From NCBI GenBank assembly GCA_900542015.1, contig UQLY01000016.1:1-63415 (forward strand): a DNA stretch of 63,415 bases, read 5' to 3'. The DNA is from an uncultured Lachnospiraceae bacterium. Its GTDB lineage: Bacteria > Bacillota > Clostridia > Lachnospirales > Lachnospiraceae. The translations under genes and the position numbers were made by a program. Shown in pieces: positions 25,113 through 33,107 of the stretch. Every line of letters begins with the position of its first letter. The stretch's first letter is position 1. The notes below the pieces were generated by a model, which saw only the letters and a list, made by a program, of their open reading frames with translations, did no database searches and had not been told where the DNA came from.

Positions 25113-26691
25113 TTTCATTCTCCTGCATTCTCTTATATTCCGCATAAGTAAGGGGATAATCATCCTTGATCCATTTTCGGAGGCTGGACTTTACTTCATT
25201 TACCTGAATTGGCTTGGCAATACAATCGGTAAATCCCGCCTCTTTGTATTCTTTTCTTGCCTCTTCCCTGGTGTTGACCGTCATCATGACAATCGGCAGA
25301 TCCTGATAATATTCGTCGTCCAGATAGCGCAGCTCCTTGACCGTCTCCAGTCCGCTCTTTCCGGGCATCATCTGATCCATAAATACCATCTGGTATTCCT
25401 TTGTCTCCAAAAGTTCAATCGCCTCGGCGCCATTGTCCGCGCAGACCGCCTGCACGCCCATGGAATTTAAAACAGCGTCGATCAGTTTACGGCTTTCCCT
25501 GTTGTCATCCACGACCAGCACCTTAATTTTTTTATGAAACAGCGACATATTCCCTGCACCCGCCGCATCGCGCTTTAAACGATCCATTTCCTGCAGACGC
25601 TGTTCCCTGCTGTTTTGGATGGTCTGCTCGTCTTCTACACGCTGCAGCAGACAAATCCGGAATACCGCCTCCTCAGAATTGGATAAATCCTCAAAGCTGC
25701 CCTTTAACCGCTCTATGATGCTCCGGCTCAGATAATAGCCCAGCGCAGCCCTGTTGACGGTAACCGCCGTAATATCCGTATAACCGCTGATCTTTATTTC
25801 CAGCGTAATATTCTGATTTTTTTTCGGTACAATTCCGCTGTGATAAGTAATCCGCATTTTAATCGCCGCTTCGGAACGGTACATCAAAAGATCCGAACAG
25901 ATGCCGGATAACGCCTGTCTGATCTCCTCCTTTGCTCCAAATAATTTAACCGGCAAAGCCTCATCCAGCTCCAGTTCAAAAAACTTATTCTTTCCTTTTA
26001 TCATTGCCTGCATATCTTTTTCTATGCCGCGGAACAGCCCTTCCACATCATAAACCGTTTCCTGCAGTACAATTTCTTTCTTTTCCGTTTTTTCTCCGTC
26101 CGTCTTTGCTGTAACGCCATATTTCTCCGTTTCCCGTTCTCCGTCCGCTAACAGCCGCTCTATAAAGCCCGCTGCGGTGCATACGGCAACGGTAACCGCC
26201 AAAAACTCCAACGAAAACTTTAAAAGCGTCAGATAAATTGCCTCTTCGGCATAGCTTCCCGTGCCGCCGCCCTCTAAAATCAGCGCGCGGTACAAACAGA
26301 TCCCGATCATTCCGATATAGCTTAAAAGACAAATCCGCTGAGTCAGCTTCTGATTACAATAGACCAGGCTCACTACCGGCACAAGCACGTAAACAACCGT
26401 CAGCTCTGCATAGGGATTCATGGAAATCAACAAAAGAAGCGCCTCCATAGACATCAGAGTAATGGTGGTAATCGCTTCTTCATTGTACAATATTTTATTG
26501 CAGACAGCCGGTATCAGGCTCAGGACAACAATCAATATTACCGCGGCAATCATTTCATTTTTACAAATATCCAAAATGTCCGCCGCTTTCAAAATCCCCA
26601 TTACCGGAATCAAAAACAAGAATGCCAGTAGCACTCCGGATAACCTCTTATTTGCCTTAACCGCTATCTTTTTTATCTTTTCGCCGGACAA
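25102..26691 (-). CDS. Membrane pseudo-histidine kinase fused to a receiver
   Basis: A 529-residue protein. About six membrane helices (residues 18-180), a linker, a HATPase-like region (about 235-355) and a C-terminal receiver (about 390-515). The receiver is complete: VLVVDDNRES, phospho-acceptor D in MVFMDQMMPG, T in MMTV and K in AKPI. The kinase part lacks a visible H-box and the N, G1 and G2 motifs, so ATP use is doubtful. TTG start after GGGAG. Likely a phosphorelay sink or scaffold. Confidence 0.7.
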   Translation of the reverse strand: MSGEKIKKIAVKANKRLSGVLLAFLFLIPVMGILKAADILDICKNEMIAAVILIVVLSLIPAVCNKILYNEEAITTITLMSMEALLLLISMNPYAELTVVYVLVPVVSLVYCNQKLTQRICLLSYIGMIGICLYRALILEGGGTGSYAEEAIYLTLLKFSLEFLAVTVAVCTAAGFIERLLADGERETEKYGVTAKTDGEKTEKKEIVLQETVYDVEGLFRGIEKDMQAMIKGKNKFFELELDEALPVKLFGAKEEIRQALSGICSDLLMYRSEAAIKMRITYHSGIVPKKNQNITLEIKISGYTDITAVTVNRAALGYYLSRSIIERLKGSFEDLSNSEEAVFRICLLQRVEDEQTIQNSREQRLQEMDRLKRDAAGAGNMSLFHKKIKVLVVDDNRESRKLIDAVLNSMGVQAVCADNGAEAIELLETKEYQMVFMDQMMPGKSGLETVKELRYLDDEYYQDLPIVMMTVNTREEARKEYKEAGFTDCIAKPIQVNEVKSSLRKWIKDDYPLTYAEYKRMQENENEL

Positions 26692-26860
26692 CCTGTCACT
26701 CCCCCAAATATGTAGAAAAAGCGTGTAGAAAATGTAGTTAGGATAATTTTACCACAAGAGAGGAGGTTTGTAAAAGACATTGCAAAATTCCTGCCTGTAA
26801 TTTGCGACTTATCCGCTTTGCTTTCCGGAATCCCCGGCACATTACTTAGCATTCAGCCTT

Positions 26861-27040
26861 TCAACGATAGGATATATATATGATGATGCAGTTTGGATTT
26901 ATTTTCTTTAGATTTTTAGCTATCTCACCCCCGCTATCCCCGTCCAGCTCCATCTCCAAGACGACAATATCAAACGCATTGTTATTGCAATATTCCTGCA
27001 ACTGACCGCCGTCATAAAATTTAACCGCCTTTATCTCTAA
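26861..27040 (-). pseudogene. Truncated receiver-domain remnant
   Basis: Encodes FYDGGQLQEYCNNN, FDIVVLEMELDGDSGGEIAK and CIIIYIS, the middle of a LytTR-type response-regulator receiver. The first strand with the acidic pair is missing, there is no output domain, and the expected phospho-acceptor Asp appears as Glu (LEMEL). It ends at a stop soon after the fourth strand. A relic of a lost regulator. Confidence 0.55.
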
Positions 27041-27078
27041 TGACTGATTCTTATTTATGTTAATAGCAAAAATGGTAC

Positions 27079-27122
27079 AAAAAAATAACCACCCAGCCAC
27101 CAAGTAGGGTAGTTATTTTTTA
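27079..27122. terminator. Bidirectional intrinsic terminator
   Basis: AAAAAATAACCACCC and GGGTAGTTATTTTTT form a stem with one mismatch, A-rich on one side and T-rich on the other, so both strands can terminate. It lies upstream of the receiver remnant, so it may have served another, lost gene. Confidence 0.65.
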
Positions 27123-27291
27123 ATAATATTTCCAATCTTGGAAGCCACTCTGTGGAGTTGACTACCTTTTGTACCTTTATACTATTATATGATTGTCAAA
27201 ATGTCAAGAAATTTAAACCGTTGAATTCATATCCCAATCCCTTCCAGTATACTTTTCTTTTATCCGCTCATCCTATTCCCGAGGTGATTTT

Positions 27292-27489
27292 ATGTATAGC
27301 GACTTGTCCGCTTTGCTTCTCGGAAGCTCCAGCACATATTCTTACTTTGTATCTCTGCCGGTCTGGCTGCAGCTTCTGCTCCACAAGGAACATTCCTATA
27401 TCCGCACTGCGGCGCAGCTGCACCATGTTGCAAATATTCTGGAAGCGCAAAAAAAGCTGCAAATCCCGGATTTTCAACAAAAACCCTGA
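27292..27489 (+). CDS. Small hypothetical protein
   Basis: A 65-residue reading frame with a well-placed GAGGTG 6 nt before the ATG. The first half is hydrophobic (SYFVSLPVWLQLLL), the second polar and helical. No family recognised. Its first 45 bp are about 80% identical to 26,804-26,848, where no start codon aligns, so the similarity may be at DNA level. It converges on tRNA-Thr. Real only if the ribosome-binding site is not chance. Confidence 0.3.
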   Translation: MYSDLSALLLGSSSTYSYFVSLPVWLQLLLHKEHSYIRTAAQLHHVANILEAQKKLQIPDFQQKP

Positions 27490-27510
27490 ATTTGCAGTTC
27501 TTCTGTTTAA

Positions 27511-27583
27511 AGCTGATAACGGGACTCGGACCCGTGACCTCCGCATTACCAATGCGACGCTCTACCACCTGAGCTATATCAGC
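27511..27583 (-). tRNA. tRNA-Thr (GGT anticodon)
   Basis: Full cloverleaf on the minus strand: acceptor GCTGATA/TATCAGC, D arm AGCTCAGGTGGTAGAGC, anticodon stem TCGCA/TGCGG around the loop TTGGTAA with anticodon GGT, and T arm CGGGTCCGAGTCCCG. No encoded CCA. Confidence 0.95.
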
Positions 27584-27605
27584 CAGTCTTTTACCACCGA
27601 CGACT

Positions 27606-27635
27606 ATTGTAGCACAGGCAAATTCTATTTGTCAA
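27606..27635 (-). promoter_or_regulatory. Predicted tRNA-Thr promoter
   Basis: Minus-strand TTGACA (27630-27635), 18-bp spacer, extended TGC-TACAAT (27606-27611). Starts right at the end of the upstream gene. Confidence 0.7.
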
Positions 27636-27938
27636 CTATTCTCTGAAAGCATCTTCAAAAACTTCTAATTCAATGCGGTAAGCATCCTTTTCCAATCCCA
27701 GAGCCTCAATCTGCTCATCTACTTCTTTGACTTCTTCCTTAGTCTGATCCAGATGCTCTCTGATCAACTTACTGCCCTTTTCCAAAAGATGGTCGTCCAG
27801 ACACTTATTATACAAATTGATTTTAAATTTCAAAAGCTCCTTGTATTCCTTTTTCTCTTTGATCTGTTGTTCCACAGACTGAAAAGATACCTTTAACTCC
27901 TTGTAAATCTCATTTTTCATTCTGTTTTCTTTTTCCAT
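27636..27938 (-). CDS. Coiled-coil hypothetical protein
   Basis: A 100-residue, highly charged, almost wholly helical protein (Lys/Glu-rich heptads from about residue 10 to 85) with no membrane segment. The ATG at 27938 has GGAG 7 nt upstream. It lies between sigH and tRNA-Thr. No family recognised; it could be a structural or regulatory coiled coil. Confidence 0.6.
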   Translation of the reverse strand: MEKENRMKNEIYKELKVSFQSVEQQIKEKKEYKELLKFKINLYNKCLDDHLLEKGSKLIREHLDQTKEEVKEVDEQIEALGLEKDAYRIELEVFEDAFRE

Positions 27939-28102
27939 GGTCTTCTCCCTTTCCCCTGCATTTTTTGGCAATACCTATGTATTATTTCATATGCCTGAGC
28001 CCGGCTCGCTATGCCTGATCCGATTCGCTCAAGCGTTCTCTTAATTCTTTTACAGTATAACACAAGAGCTTTTTTCTGCCTAGAGAAAAAAGCCCTTTTC
28101 TG

Positions 28103-28708
28103 TCATTTTTTGTTTAATGCTTTGCGTATTTTCGTCTTTACGCGGCTTAAGGCGTTATCCGTTGATTTGCCGTCCTTTCCAAGCAGCTTGGCGATCTCTA
28201 CATAACCCATTCCGGTCATGGACAGTTCCAAAACCTGCCTTTCAAAGGGACTCAGATCATTTTCAATGATTTTTTCAATATCCGCCACGTTTTCCTGATC
28301 GATCAATATTTCCTCCGGATTGCGCTCCTTTTTATTTTCCAGCGCGTCGATCAGTTCCGCCCCTTCTTCATCATGCCCCTGATAAATGGATACATAGGTG
28401 TTTAAGGGGCTGTGCTTTTTCCTGCCCGAAGCCTGCAGCGCCGTATACATCTGCCTGGATACGCACAGTTCCGCAAAGGTGTAAAAGCTCGCGTCCCTGC
28501 CGCTGTCATAGTCTCTGACCGCTTTAAAAAGCCCGATCATTCCCTCCTGGATCAGATCCTCCCTGTCCGCTCCCAGAATGTACATGGTCGATGCTTTGCT
28601 GCGGACCAGATTTTTATACTTATCCATCAGATATTCTATAATATCTCTCTCGCCGTCTCTGGCGCGGATGACCAGTTCTTCATCCGAAAAGCCTTCATAT
28701 TTATTCAA
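28103..28708 (-). CDS. sigH: RNA polymerase sigma-H factor
   Basis: A 201-residue sigma-70 family protein; SigH directs early sporulation and transition-phase genes in Firmicutes. Region 2 (DLIQEGMIGLFKAVRDYD) binds core and -10 DNA; region 4 (LSMTGMGYVEIAKLLGKDGKSTDNALSRVKTKI) binds the -35 (quoted for position only). It appears to use a TTG start with GAGGA 7 nt upstream. It follows cysE-cysS-mrnC-rlmB, the order common in Clostridia and Bacilli. Confidence 0.94.
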   Translation of the reverse strand: MNKYEGFSDEELVIRARDGERDIIEYLMDKYKNLVRSKASTMYILGADREDLIQEGMIGLFKAVRDYDSGRDASFYTFAELCVSRQMYTALQASGRKKHSPLNTYVSIYQGHDEEGAELIDALENKKERNPEEILIDQENVADIEKIIENDLSPFERQVLELSMTGMGYVEIAKLLGKDGKSTDNALSRVKTKIRKALNKK

Positions 28709-28770
28709 CTAACCATCCTCTCTTACTTCCTTTGCCGCTTTATCAGCGCTTTAACCGATGTTATGTCAAC

Positions 28771-29511
28771 CTATTGTAATCTCTGTCTGACAATTTCATA
28801 TGCCAAAACGCCCGCCGCTACCGACGCGTTTAGGGAATCAATTTCTCCCTTCATCGGTATCGCCGCCGTCATATCACATTTTTCCTTTACCAGGCGGCTG
28901 ACGCCTTCTCCCTCGTTTCCGATAACCAGTCCGATTGCGCCTTTCAGGTTCAGATCATACATTGCGGTGCCGTTCATATCCGCGCATACAAACCAAAGTC
29001 CTTCTTTTTTTAACTCTTCTATGGTCTTTGCAAGATTGGTTACCTTCGCCACCGGCGTATAGTTGATCGCTCCCGCCGAAGTCCTCGCCACGGTTGCCGT
29101 CAGTCCCACGGCTCTGTTTTTAGGAATGATAACTCCATGTGCCCCAGCCAGATTTGCGGTACGGATAATGGCTCCCAGATTATGAGGATCTTCAATTCCG
29201 TCCAAAAGAAACAAAAAGGGTTCCTCGCCTTTTTTTCTCGCATTTTCCAGAATATCATCCACCTCCGCATAGGAATAAGCCGCCGCCGCCGCAATGACGC
29301 CCTGGTGCTTTCCTGTGGGCGACATCTGGTCCAGCCGTTCTTTATCCACATATTTTACAATCGTATTATGCTTTTTGGCTTCTCTGCGGATCGTCGCCAT
29401 GGGACCGTCCTGACATCCGTCCAGCAAATAGAGCTTGTCTATGGTCTTGCCGGAACGAAACGCTTCAATGACCGCATTCCTTCCCTCAATCATCAATTCT
29501 TCGTATGCCAT
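28771..29511 (-). CDS. rlmB: 23S rRNA (guanosine-2'-O)-methyltransferase RlmB
   Basis: A 246-residue SpoU/TrmH-family (SPOUT) enzyme, which methylates the ribose of a conserved 23S guanosine. N-terminal substrate-binding domain (MIEGRNAVIEAFRSG), then the trefoil-knot motifs DGIEDPHNLGAIIRTA, VIGNEGEGVSRLV and IPMKGEIDSLNASVAAG. Complete. In line with mrnC and cysS. Confidence 0.95.
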   Translation of the reverse strand: MAYEELMIEGRNAVIEAFRSGKTIDKLYLLDGCQDGPMATIRREAKKHNTIVKYVDKERLDQMSPTGKHQGVIAAAAAYSYAEVDDILENARKKGEEPFLFLLDGIEDPHNLGAIIRTANLAGAHGVIIPKNRAVGLTATVARTSAGAINYTPVAKVTNLAKTIEELKKEGLWFVCADMNGTAMYDLNLKGAIGLVIGNEGEGVSRLVKEKCDMTAAIPMKGEIDSLNASVAAGVLAYEIVRQRLQ

Positions 29512-29548
29512 AATTTCTCCTTACTATCATCTCTATCTAGTTTACATA

Positions 29549-29989
29549 TTAAATAGTTATGTCAACTCTTTCCAATCCTGTTTTCGTCAGTTCCAACAGC
29601 CTGTCTTCTCTGTCGCTCAGATAGAGGTAGCCGTAGAGCGCCTCCAGCCCCGTCGCCTTGCGGTATTCGCTTAAAGAAGCATTTTTAGCCGTCGTATGGG
29701 GTTTAGCGTTGCGCCCCCTTTTATAACAGGCGAGTTCTTCCCCGGTCAGCTCCGGTAAAAGCGCCTCCGCCATTTTTGCCTGTACTTTGGCGTTGACAAC
29801 AGCGCTTTTTGTATTATGTAAACCTTGCGCCTGACGGTTTCCGCGCTCCACCACTACGGTTCTGATAATAATTTCAAAAATGCAGTCCCCCATAAAGGCG
29901 AGGGCGAGGGGAGAATATGTCTTCACATCAATCTCCCCGCATCCGAAGGTTTCTTTTATTTTGCCAAGTAAGCTTAAGCTCTCTTCCAT
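29549..29989 (-). CDS. mrnC: Mini-ribonuclease III
   Basis: A 146-residue RNase III catalytic domain without a dsRNA-binding domain; it matures 23S rRNA in Firmicutes. The catalytic motif is LALAFMGDCIFEIIIR, followed by the ALLPELTGEE and KRGRNAKPHTTAKNAS region. Its ATG overlaps the cysS end by 16 bp, as often seen. Confidence 0.95.
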   Translation of the reverse strand: MEESLSLLGKIKETFGCGEIDVKTYSPLALAFMGDCIFEIIIRTVVVERGNRQAQGLHNTKSAVVNAKVQAKMAEALLPELTGEELACYKRGRNAKPHTTAKNASLSEYRKATGLEALYGYLYLSDREDRLLELTKTGLERVDITI

Positions 29990-31383
29990 TTTACTCCTTC
30001 TCGGGTATCCTCTAAAACAATTCCCTTGTTCAACAGTTCGTCACGGATTTCGTCCGCCCTTGCAAAATTTTTCGCCTTTCTTGCCGCAGTCCGCTCTTCA
30101 ATCAGCGCTTCAATATCCGCATCCAGCAATTCTTCTTTTTTATCCACTTCCAGCCCGCAGATATCGCAGAGCATTTTTACCTCGTCTAACAACGCCTGTA
30201 AAAACTCCTTGGAATTTGAGCCGTCGGCATTGGTATTTGCAAATTTGATCAATTCAAAAATTGCGGAAATAGCGTCCGCCGTATTGAAATCATCGTCCAT
30301 CGCCTCATCGAATTTGGTTTCATAGGCTTTTGCCTCTTCAAGCATGGTCCGTTCCGCATCAGTCATGGTTTCTTTTGCGGACACGCTCAGGGCGTACTTT
30401 AGATTTTCCACGCCCGTAATGATTCTGTCCAGACCGTTTTTCGCAGCCTCCATCAGATCCGCGCTGAAATTTAAAGGGCTTCTGTAATGAGCCGAAAGCA
30501 TAAAGAAACGAAGCACCTGCAAATCGTATTTTTCACTGATATCGCGCACGGTAAAGAAGTTGCCTGACGACTTGCTCATTTTCTTATTATCAATATTTAA
30601 AAAGGCGTTGTGCATCCAGTATTTTGCAAATTCTTTCCCGTTCGCCGCTTCCGACTGGGCGATCTCGTTTTCATGGTGCGGAAAAACCAGGTCCTCGCCC
30701 CCCGCATGAATGTCAATCTGATCTCCCAGATACTTTTTACTCATAACGGAACATTCGATATGCCACCCGGGACGACCGTTGCACCAGGGCGCCTCCCAAT
30801 AAGGCTCTCCTTCTTTTTTCGGTTTCCAGAGTACGAAATCCAGCGGATCTTCCTTCTGATCCTCGCCGCTGACTAACAGAGAACGATTCCCGCCCCGCAG
30901 ATCATCCAGATTTTTGTGAGAAAGCTTTCCGTATTCCTGAAAGCTTCGGGTGCGGAAATATACGGTTCCGTCTTCGGCGACATAAGCATGCCCCTTTTCA
31001 ATCAGGGTATTTATCATGGCAAGCATCCCGCCGATTTCCTCGGTTGCCTTGGGATGGGTTGTCGCAGGCTTTACGTGCATTGCCTTCATATCCTTTTTAC
31101 ATTCTTCAATGTAACGTTCGGATATCACGGAAGCATCCACGCCCTCTTCGTTTGCCGCTTTGATGATCTTATCATCCACATCCGTAAAGTTGGAAACATA
31201 ATTGACCTCATAGCCTTTATGCTCCATATAACGGCGTACCGTATCAAAGACGATCATCGGTCTTGCATTTCCGATATGGATCAGATTGTATACGGTAGGT
31301 CCGCACACATACATTTTTACTTTTCCTTCTTCAAGAGGTACAAATTCTTCTTTTTTCTTTGTCAGTGTGTTATAGATTTTCAT
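29974..31383 (-). CDS. cysS: Cysteinyl-tRNA synthetase
   Basis: A 469-residue class I aminoacyl-tRNA synthetase that charges tRNA-Cys. The HIGH-type motif is IHIGNARP, zinc ligands include C in YVCGPT and the HHENE segment, and the KMSKS motif is KKMSKSSGN. The ATG at 31383 has AGGAG 7 nt upstream; upstream in-frame residues fall in the cysE gap. Second gene behind the cysteine T-box. Confidence 0.97.
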   Translation of the reverse strand: MKIYNTLTKKKEEFVPLEEGKVKMYVCGPTVYNLIHIGNARPMIVFDTVRRYMEHKGYEVNYVSNFTDVDDKIIKAANEEGVDASVISERYIEECKKDMKAMHVKPATTHPKATEEIGGMLAMINTLIEKGHAYVAEDGTVYFRTRSFQEYGKLSHKNLDDLRGGNRSLLVSGEDQKEDPLDFVLWKPKKEGEPYWEAPWCNGRPGWHIECSVMSKKYLGDQIDIHAGGEDLVFPHHENEIAQSEAANGKEFAKYWMHNAFLNIDNKKMSKSSGNFFTVRDISEKYDLQVLRFFMLSAHYRSPLNFSADLMEAAKNGLDRIITGVENLKYALSVSAKETMTDAERTMLEEAKAYETKFDEAMDDDFNTADAISAIFELIKFANTNADGSNSKEFLQALLDEVKMLCDICGLEVDKKEELLDADIEALIEERTAARKAKNFARADEIRDELLNKGIVLEDTREGVKWKRA

Positions 31384-31435
31384 AATGCTCTCCTTTTTAT
31401 TCATGGCATGCCGTCTGCAGCCGGAATTTTCCGGT

Positions 31436-32092
31436 TCAGCCGTTCTGCAGCCTTTCTTCCAGATGCTCAACCCGTTCCAGAAGCAGGCGGTTGCTCTCCC
31501 TTAAATTCAACAGCTCTTCCTTGATCGGATCGGGCAGATGCACCTGATCCAGTTCGTCCTGCGGCAGGCTTACATTGTTGCGCTTGACGACTCTTCCCGG
31601 AACGCCGACGACCGTGGAGTTAGGCGGGACTTCCTCCAAAACCACGCTTCCCGCTCCTATTTTACTATTATCTCCGATTGTAAAAGAACCTAACACTTTT
31701 GCTCCGGCGCTGATCATAACGTTATTGCCCACCGTCGGGTGGCGTTTGCCCTGTTCCTTGCCCGTACCGCCCAGGGTCACGCCCTGATACAGGGTCACGT
31801 TGTCTCCGATGATACTGGTTTCTCCGATGATCACGCCGTTTCCGTGATCGATAAAAAATCCGTTTCCGATCTGCGCGCCGGGATGGATTTCGATCCCCGT
31901 CTTTCGCGCACCGCGCTGGGAAACAAGCCGCGCCCAGAAATAGTGTTTTTTCAAATACAGCTTATGAGCAAGGCGGTAATGCAGCATCACTTTAAAGCTG
32001 GGATAAAGCAGCACTTCCATATTGGAATGGATTGCCGGGTCCCTTTCTCTGATGACACGGATTTCTTCTTTCATCCGCTTGATAAAACTCAT
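31436..32092 (-). CDS. cysE: Serine O-acetyltransferase
   Basis: A 218-residue left-handed beta-helix enzyme making O-acetylserine for cysteine synthesis. The hexapeptide repeats begin around residue 68 (GIEIHPGAQIG, GFFIDHGNGVVIG-like) and the catalytic HGNG is present; VGVPGRVVKR closes the helix. Compact Firmicutes-type SAT lacking the long N-terminal domain. First gene after the T-box, logically matched to cysS. Confidence 0.95.
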   Translation of the reverse strand: MSFIKRMKEEIRVIRERDPAIHSNMEVLLYPSFKVMLHYRLAHKLYLKKHYFWARLVSQRGARKTGIEIHPGAQIGNGFFIDHGNGVIIGETSIIGDNVTLYQGVTLGGTGKEQGKRHPTVGNNVMISAGAKVLGSFTIGDNSKIGAGSVVLEEVPPNSTVVGVPGRVVKRNNVSLPQDELDQVHLPDPIKEELLNLRESNRLLLERVEHLEERLQNG

Positions 32093-32154
32093 ATGATTAC
32101 CTTCTTTATTAAGGGTATGGATTGACAGGAATGCAGCAGGTTGATGGTTAGCAC

Positions 32155-32186
32155 AAAAAACGCCTCTAATCTACGAATTAGAGACG
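32155..32186 (-). terminator. T-box terminator hairpin
   Basis: CGTCTCTAAT and ATTAGAGGCG pair around TCGTAG, followed by TTTTTT, just downstream of the T-box sequence. Confidence 0.85.
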
Positions 32187-32400
32187 AATTATTATCCGCG
32201 GTTCCACTCTGTTTCCGGCATTTGCCGGCAGCTTCCATCCCTTAACGCGGGAAACGGGACCGGGTACCGGGAAGCCCTGCTTCTGTTCTCCGATCCGGCT
32301 TACGGATGCACTTCCATATCCTGTAACGCCGGGAATGCTTTCAGCCGATGGCTTTCCCTCTCTGCTGCGTCCGTGACATGTACTCTTTCCGATCATTGCC
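32155..32400 (-). promoter_or_regulatory. Cysteine-specific T-box leader
   Basis: The minus-strand RNA has a stem I with GAAAGAGTA, a specifier-loop candidate GAAGTGCATCC (codon TGC, Cys), the T-box core AGAGTGGAACCGCGG (32,193-32,210) and a terminator with a T6 tail (32,155-32,186). Uncharged tRNA-Cys should favour the antiterminator and switch on cysE-cysS and perhaps mrnC-rlmB-sigH. The specifier assignment is by eye. Confidence 0.9.
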
Positions 32401-32441
32401 TCTGTCTGCTATCCATGCAATCACAATACAAATCTATAAAT

Positions 32442-32470
32442 AGAATATGCAAAAACAAAGGTTTTGTCAA
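32442..32470 (-). promoter_or_regulatory. Predicted promoter of the T-box/cys operon
   Basis: Minus-strand TTGACA (32465-32470), exactly 17 bp, then TATTCT (32442-32447). Start about 35 nt before stem I. Confidence 0.8.
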
Positions 32471-32524
32471 CTTCTTTTCCGTTTCCTGCTCTGTTTTCCC
32501 ATTCCTTTTCTATTTTCCAATCCT

Positions 32525-32983
32525 TTATTCCGCTTCTATCTCCAGGCGCCCCGAAAAGTCTTTCCCTTCCACTACCAGGTAACCGCCTGCTCCCGGCAAA
32601 GTAAGCGTCTTAAAACAGGTTCCCGTCCCATTAAGCAATGCGACAGGTTCCTCGGCTCCCGCTTCCCACAACACCGTCAGCGTTCCTTCTTTTGCGTCAA
32701 TCTCACAGCGGACCGAAATGCTGTTTCCCGCTTTTCTGTCCGTCGCCGTATTGCCGAAAACGACCTCTTCCCCCGAAAACTCCTCATAATCCGCTTCATA
32801 AGTTCCGACCCAGCTGTCTTCGCCGAAATTTCTTTTACCCTCCAGCTTTCCATCCGATGTCAGGACGGTTTCACCCGCTTTCTGCAAAATCTCATTATAC
32901 CGGTCAATCACTTCATCCTTGGTGCATCCCGCCAACAGTTTAATACACAAAAACAGCGCAATCCATAAACCGACCTTTTTCAT
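32525..32983 (-). CDS. Putative lipoprotein
   Basis: A 152-residue protein with a short signal peptide and lipobox LAGC (Cys near residue 20). The mature domain is beta-rich with GTYEADYEEFSGEE and a C-terminal FSGRLEIEAE, with no catalytic motif. Stand-alone between the ABC-F and cys operons. Function not recognised. Confidence 0.65.
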   Translation of the reverse strand: MKKVGLWIALFLCIKLLAGCTKDEVIDRYNEILQKAGETVLTSDGKLEGKRNFGEDSWVGTYEADYEEFSGEEVVFGNTATDRKAGNSISVRCEIDAKEGTLTVLWEAGAEEPVALLNGTGTCFKTLTLPGAGGYLVVEGKDFSGRLEIEAE

Positions 32984-33107
32984 AAAATCATTCCTCCCGG
33001 ATTTCTTTTTATATCCTAAGCCTAAGGTCAGTTTATCTCTTTCTTAAATTGCGTTCCATTCATTTGTCTTACATTTTTGTGACATCCTTGTAAGGTCCGT
33101 ACGGGCG

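Noticed and set aside
26861..27103. A complete receiver protein
   Set aside because: It lacks the first strand with the acidic pair and the output domain; treated as a remnant.
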